The notes under the pieces are model-generated. The model ran no database searches, was not told the DNA's origin, and saw only the letters and a list, made by a program, of their open reading frames with translations. From the NCBI GenBank assembly GCA_964520325.1, contig CAZFOB010000002.1, forward strand, positions 248,001 to 312,000: 64,000 nucleotides of DNA. Direction: 5' to 3'. The stretch is from CAZFOB01 sp964520325. GTDB lineage: Bacteria > Actinomycetota > JAICYB01. The first letter of the stretch is position 1. The number at the start of each line of letters is the position of its first letter. Shown here one piece after another: positions 61,634-64,000 of this stretch. The position numbers were made by a program, and so were the translations under genes.

Positions 61634-61675
61634 CTGGGGCAGTTTGGGGCAGTTCTGGGCAGAAACCTGCCCCAG
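61634..61675. repeat. Inverted and direct repeats between tRNA-Thr and integrase
   Basis: CTGGGGCAG (61634-61642) and its exact reverse complement CTGCCCCAG (61667-61675) flank three near-copies of GGGCAGTT. The block covers the integrase start region and could hold integrase arm-binding sites or an operator. Confidence 0.7.
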
Positions 61676-62960
61676 CCACTTCCACCGTCTCCTTGTCACT
61701 GGCGCCGGCTATCTTCGAGTCGAGGGCGGATGGTTTAGGGAGGTTGACCTGGATCTTCGCCACATCCGTCGTCACGGAGCCCGGTGGCGCGTCGAGAAAT
61801 CGATCGACGGCGAATACCGAAAGCGGTCTTTCGACACTCTTGAAGCGGCGATCGCGTATCGCGACGATCTGCTCGCGCAGTTGCAACGCGACAAGACACT
61901 TCGGCAGGCCACTGTCTCGGGCCGGATCAACGTCGGAGAGCTTGTTGATCGGTGGTTCAACGGTCCACCCGACGCGCCAGAACGCGGCTTCCGCAACCGC
62001 AAGAACAAACCCCTCTCCCCCAACACGGTGACCGACTTCGAACGACGCATCCGGAGCCAGATCCCGCTGATCGCGCATCACGATGTTCTCGCCCTGATCG
62101 AGGACCCGCTGATCCTCGAAACCTTCCTCCACGAGGATCTCACGCCGGAGAACGCGCGGAAGATGTTCACGATCCTCAACCTTGCGTTCAAGGCTGCACT
62201 CCGTGGGCGCCTCGGTCCCGAACACCGCATCCCCGCCAACCCGTGCGCGATGCAAGAGTTGCCACCCACCACGTCGATTGCACGCGGCATCCCGACCTTT
62301 GACGAGGTGACGAAGATCCTTACCGCAGCAGCCGAGGTCGATCGTCGACTGGACCTCTTCTGTCGTCTGACCGCAACGCTCGGCACACGCCGCGCGGAAA
62401 CATGCGCGCTTCGCGTGAACGACTTCGACGCCGGACGTCGCCGCGTGAACATCGATGAAGCGGCAGCAAGCTCACCCGGAGGTGGACTCGTGCTGAAAGC
62501 ACCGAAGTCCTGGGAGCCGAGAACGCTCCTGATCCCCAACGTTGGCTTCTGGAGCTCGATCGGTCACGAGCTCGACGGGCGACCACCGACGGATTTCCTC
62601 TTTCCGGGCTGGGTTCGCGACAAAGCGAGGCGGACGGAACAAACAGAAGCCAAGTGCTGGCATCCATCGAGCGCCAGCCACCGATTCGCGGAACTCGTGT
62701 CCACTCTCGGCCTCGTCGCCCGCGACACGGGACGTCCCTACACGCTCCACAGTCTTCGTCACCTCGTGGCGACCGTCCTCTACAACCGCACCCACGACTG
62801 GGTCCAAGTCGCGAAGTTCCTCGGCCACAAGAGTCCGGCGATCACCATGCGCCTCTACGCGAATCACGTGATGGACGAATCGCAGCGCCAGCTCGGCGAG
62901 ATCGCGGCGGCGCCCTGGTGGGGAGAAGGTGATGCCCTCGACGGAGCCGACGTGGAATGA
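61644..62960 (+). CDS. Tyrosine recombinase (integrase) of a tRNA-Thr element
   Basis: A 438-residue phage-type integrase. An N-terminal AP2-like arm-binding part (ARWRVEKSIDGEYRKRSFDT), a SAM-like core-binding domain and the catalytic domain with Arg in ATLGTRRAETCALR, HSLRH, the third-box FLGHKSPAI and the Tyr nucleophile in MRLYANHVM. All catalytic residues are present. The TTG at 61644 is the only ordinary start near the beginning; it lies in the repeat block 60 nt after the tRNA. The partner attachment site is not in the window. Confidence 0.92.
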   Translation: MGQFWAETCPSHFHRLLVTGAGYLRVEGGWFREVDLDLRHIRRHGARWRVEKSIDGEYRKRSFDTLEAAIAYRDDLLAQLQRDKTLRQATVSGRINVGELVDRWFNGPPDAPERGFRNRKNKPLSPNTVTDFERRIRSQIPLIAHHDVLALIEDPLILETFLHEDLTPENARKMFTILNLAFKAALRGRLGPEHRIPANPCAMQELPPTTSIARGIPTFDEVTKILTAAAEVDRRLDLFCRLTATLGTRRAETCALRVNDFDAGRRRVNIDEAAASSPGGGLVLKAPKSWEPRTLLIPNVGFWSSIGHELDGRPPTDFLFPGWVRDKARRTEQTEAKCWHPSSASHRFAELVSTLGLVARDTGRPYTLHSLRHLVATVLYNRTHDWVQVAKFLGHKSPAITMRLYANHVMDESQRQLGEIAAAPWWGEGDALDGADVE

Positions 62961-62970
62961 GGCCCGCGCT

Positions 62971-63384
62971 TCAGAGGTCGGGAGGTGGGTCGGGTTCGTC
63001 CGGGCCATCAGCGAGCAATGGCGTCGTGATCTCGCGGCAGGTTTCGATGAATCGCTCCACGTCTTGGATGAGCCCCGAAACGTCTTCGTTGCCGACCTTG
63101 AAACGGTCATGTTCGTAGTCGGCCGCAGCTCGAAGCTTGAGGAGCCGATCAAGGAGCGGGTGTGGCCCGAACTCTTGCTCGAACAGGTGGATCAGTCCGG
63201 CGTGGGTCCGCGAGTGTCGTCCTTTGAGCGTGAGCGCCGCGCGACTGGCGTGAAACGCCGCGTAGTACAGACGACTGCACGCGTCCTCGAGGGCTCCGGC
63301 GGCGAGCTCCCGTCGTGCGGCGCCGAGAGCCTGGTCTGCGAGGCGCAACTCATCCTGCGCGTGGTCGGCCTGACCCGGGGTCAT
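62971..63384 (-). CDS. HEPN-domain toxin
   Basis: A 137-residue all-helical HEPN protein. SRLYYAAFHASRAALTL contains R-x6-H, a form of the HEPN RNase motif, and AADYEHDRFKVG is the usual C-terminal part. In HEPN/MNT systems this is an RNase toxin that the partner inactivates by adding AMP near the active site. ATG overlaps the partner's stop by 4 nt; a longer frame upstream lies within the partner gene and is not used. Confidence 0.88.
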   Translation of the reverse strand: MTPGQADHAQDELRLADQALGAARRELAAGALEDACSRLYYAAFHASRAALTLKGRHSRTHAGLIHLFEQEFGPHPLLDRLLKLRAAADYEHDRFKVGNEDVSGLIQDVERFIETCREITTPLLADGPDEPDPPPDL

Positions 63385-63731
63385 AGGCGAACAGACTCTT
63401 GCCGCATCTCCGCATAGAAGCCGGTCGCTCGAGATCGCGGGGCATGGTAGCCATCGAAGTCGATGACTGCCGGCGAAAGCCAGGTTGCGATCGAAGAAGA
63501 CAGGTCGACGATGACGGTCCAAGTCTGGAAGTCGAGTTGGTCGACGAGAACCAAGAGGTCAATGTCCGATTCTTCGTGATCGTCACCACGGACCTTCGAT
63601 CCGAACAATCGAAGGTCGCGCAGGCGAGGGCCCAGCATCCGCCGGAGCTCGTCTCGAAACGTCGCCACCCACGCTCGCTCCGTTGGGTCCAAGCGATCGA
63701 GTACCACCTCGGCGGTGAGCTGCGCGTGCAC
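63381..63731 (-). CDS. MNT-type nucleotidyltransferase antitoxin
   Basis: A 116-residue minimal nucleotidyltransferase with LFGSKVRGDDHEESDIDLLV, the GSxxRG and DxD motifs. It precedes the HEPN gene and overlaps it, the standard order. In this class it would block the toxin by AMP transfer. Start GTG at 63731. The pair sits just inside the integrase-marked element as likely maintenance cargo. Confidence 0.9.
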   Translation of the reverse strand: MHAQLTAEVVLDRLDPTERAWVATFRDELRRMLGPRLRDLRLFGSKVRGDDHEESDIDLLVLVDQLDFQTWTVIVDLSSSIATWLSPAVIDFDGYHAPRSRATGFYAEMRQESVRL

Positions 63732-63773
63732 GAAGCAATCGTACCCTTCGACATCTTCGAAGACTGCCCCGTG

Positions 63774-64000
63774 TTACCGGCGTTTCGGCATGTGGCGACG
63801 GATGCGCACGAGCATGCGGACCATCTCCTCGCCCAGATCTCCCGGCTGCGATCGCGGGTTGTTGTAGATCACCAGCTCTTTGGCAACGAGCGTGGACAGG
63901 TACTCGAGCAGCGCCGTCTCGTCCTCCTTGACGAGGAGGTAGTCGGCGTGCTGGTCGTTGAAGTACACGACGCGCTCGTCGGCGTCATAGCGGCTGCGCA
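63774..64000 (-). CDS. Unknown protein, 5' part beyond window
   Basis: The last 75 residues of a protein whose start is outside the right edge (sequence is open to 64000, beginning ..RSRYDADERVVYFN). It contains LLVKEDETALLEYLSTLVAKE and ends in a basic RIRRHMPKRR. No family is recognised. Probably cargo of the tRNA-Thr element. Confidence 0.6.
   Translation of the reverse strand, partial: RSRYDADERVVYFNDQHADYLLVKEDETALLEYLSTLVAKELVIYNNPRSQPGDLGEEMVRMLVRIRRHMPKRR

Overview
The window is high-GC DNA from an actinobacterium, probably an uncultured lineage outside the well-studied genera. Evidence: the rimP-nusA-ylxR-infB-DUF503-rbfA/nrnA-truB-ribF-rpsO-pnp-M16 peptidase-dapB order, with ftsK and dapA nearby; two enzymes of the mycothiol-dependent maleylpyruvate isomerase family; many GTG/TTG starts; and 4-nt stop/start overlaps throughout. 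No 16S or species marker is present, so I do not name a genus.

Layout. 1-1.1 kb: partial metallo-beta-lactamase-fold hydrolase and a VapBC-type toxin-antitoxin pair. 1.1-5.8 kb: ftsK, dapA, a glycosyltransferase and a GNAT acetyltransferase. 5.8-10.8 kb: acyl-CoA genes (MaoC hydratase, acyl-CoA dehydrogenase, CoA-ester lyase) mixed with two mycothiol-type enzymes and a nucleotidyltransferase toxin-antitoxin-like pair. 10.8-23.9 kb: one long minus-strand run of information-processing genes, with an RbfA-NrnA fusion, an attenuator-like terminator before rimP, and hairpins between rpsO and pnp.

24.4-48.4 kb looks like an accessory block. A divergent solute-binding protein and amidase are followed by a hydrolase pseudogene, then a tightly coupled minus-strand operon: TetR, MaoC, DUF58, a transglutaminase-like membrane protein lacking its catalytic triad, a lipoprotein, a fused LivH-LivM permease, a fused MFS-LivF-LivG protein, a cupredoxin-like lipoprotein lacking copper ligands, two more lipoproteins and a serine hydrolase. 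An SDR, another serine hydrolase and an acyl-CoA dehydrogenase complete it. 48.4-49.0 kb is a repeat-rich gap. 49.0-52.0 kb is gnd-zwf-pgl. 52.6-61.5 kb carries a second set of the same acyl-CoA genes (ACAD, P450, TetR, SDR, MaoC, thiolase, MFS) divergent from a third serine hydrolase. 61.5-64 kb is a tRNA-Thr with an adjacent integrase and a HEPN/MNT toxin-antitoxin pair, i.e. the edge of an integrated element.

The main finding is that the 24-48 kb block and the 54-61 kb cluster appear to form one regulon. Related dyad sequences lie in four promoter regions (26.28, 44.34, 47.07 and 60.17 kb), and the two TetR proteins share nearly the same DNA-recognition helix. My reading, which is inference, is an import-and-beta-oxidation system for a hydrophobic carboxylic acid or steroid-like substrate: an unusual branched-chain-type ABC importer built from gene fusions, with envelope accessory proteins, feeds paired ACAD/MaoC/SDR/thiolase modules and a P450.
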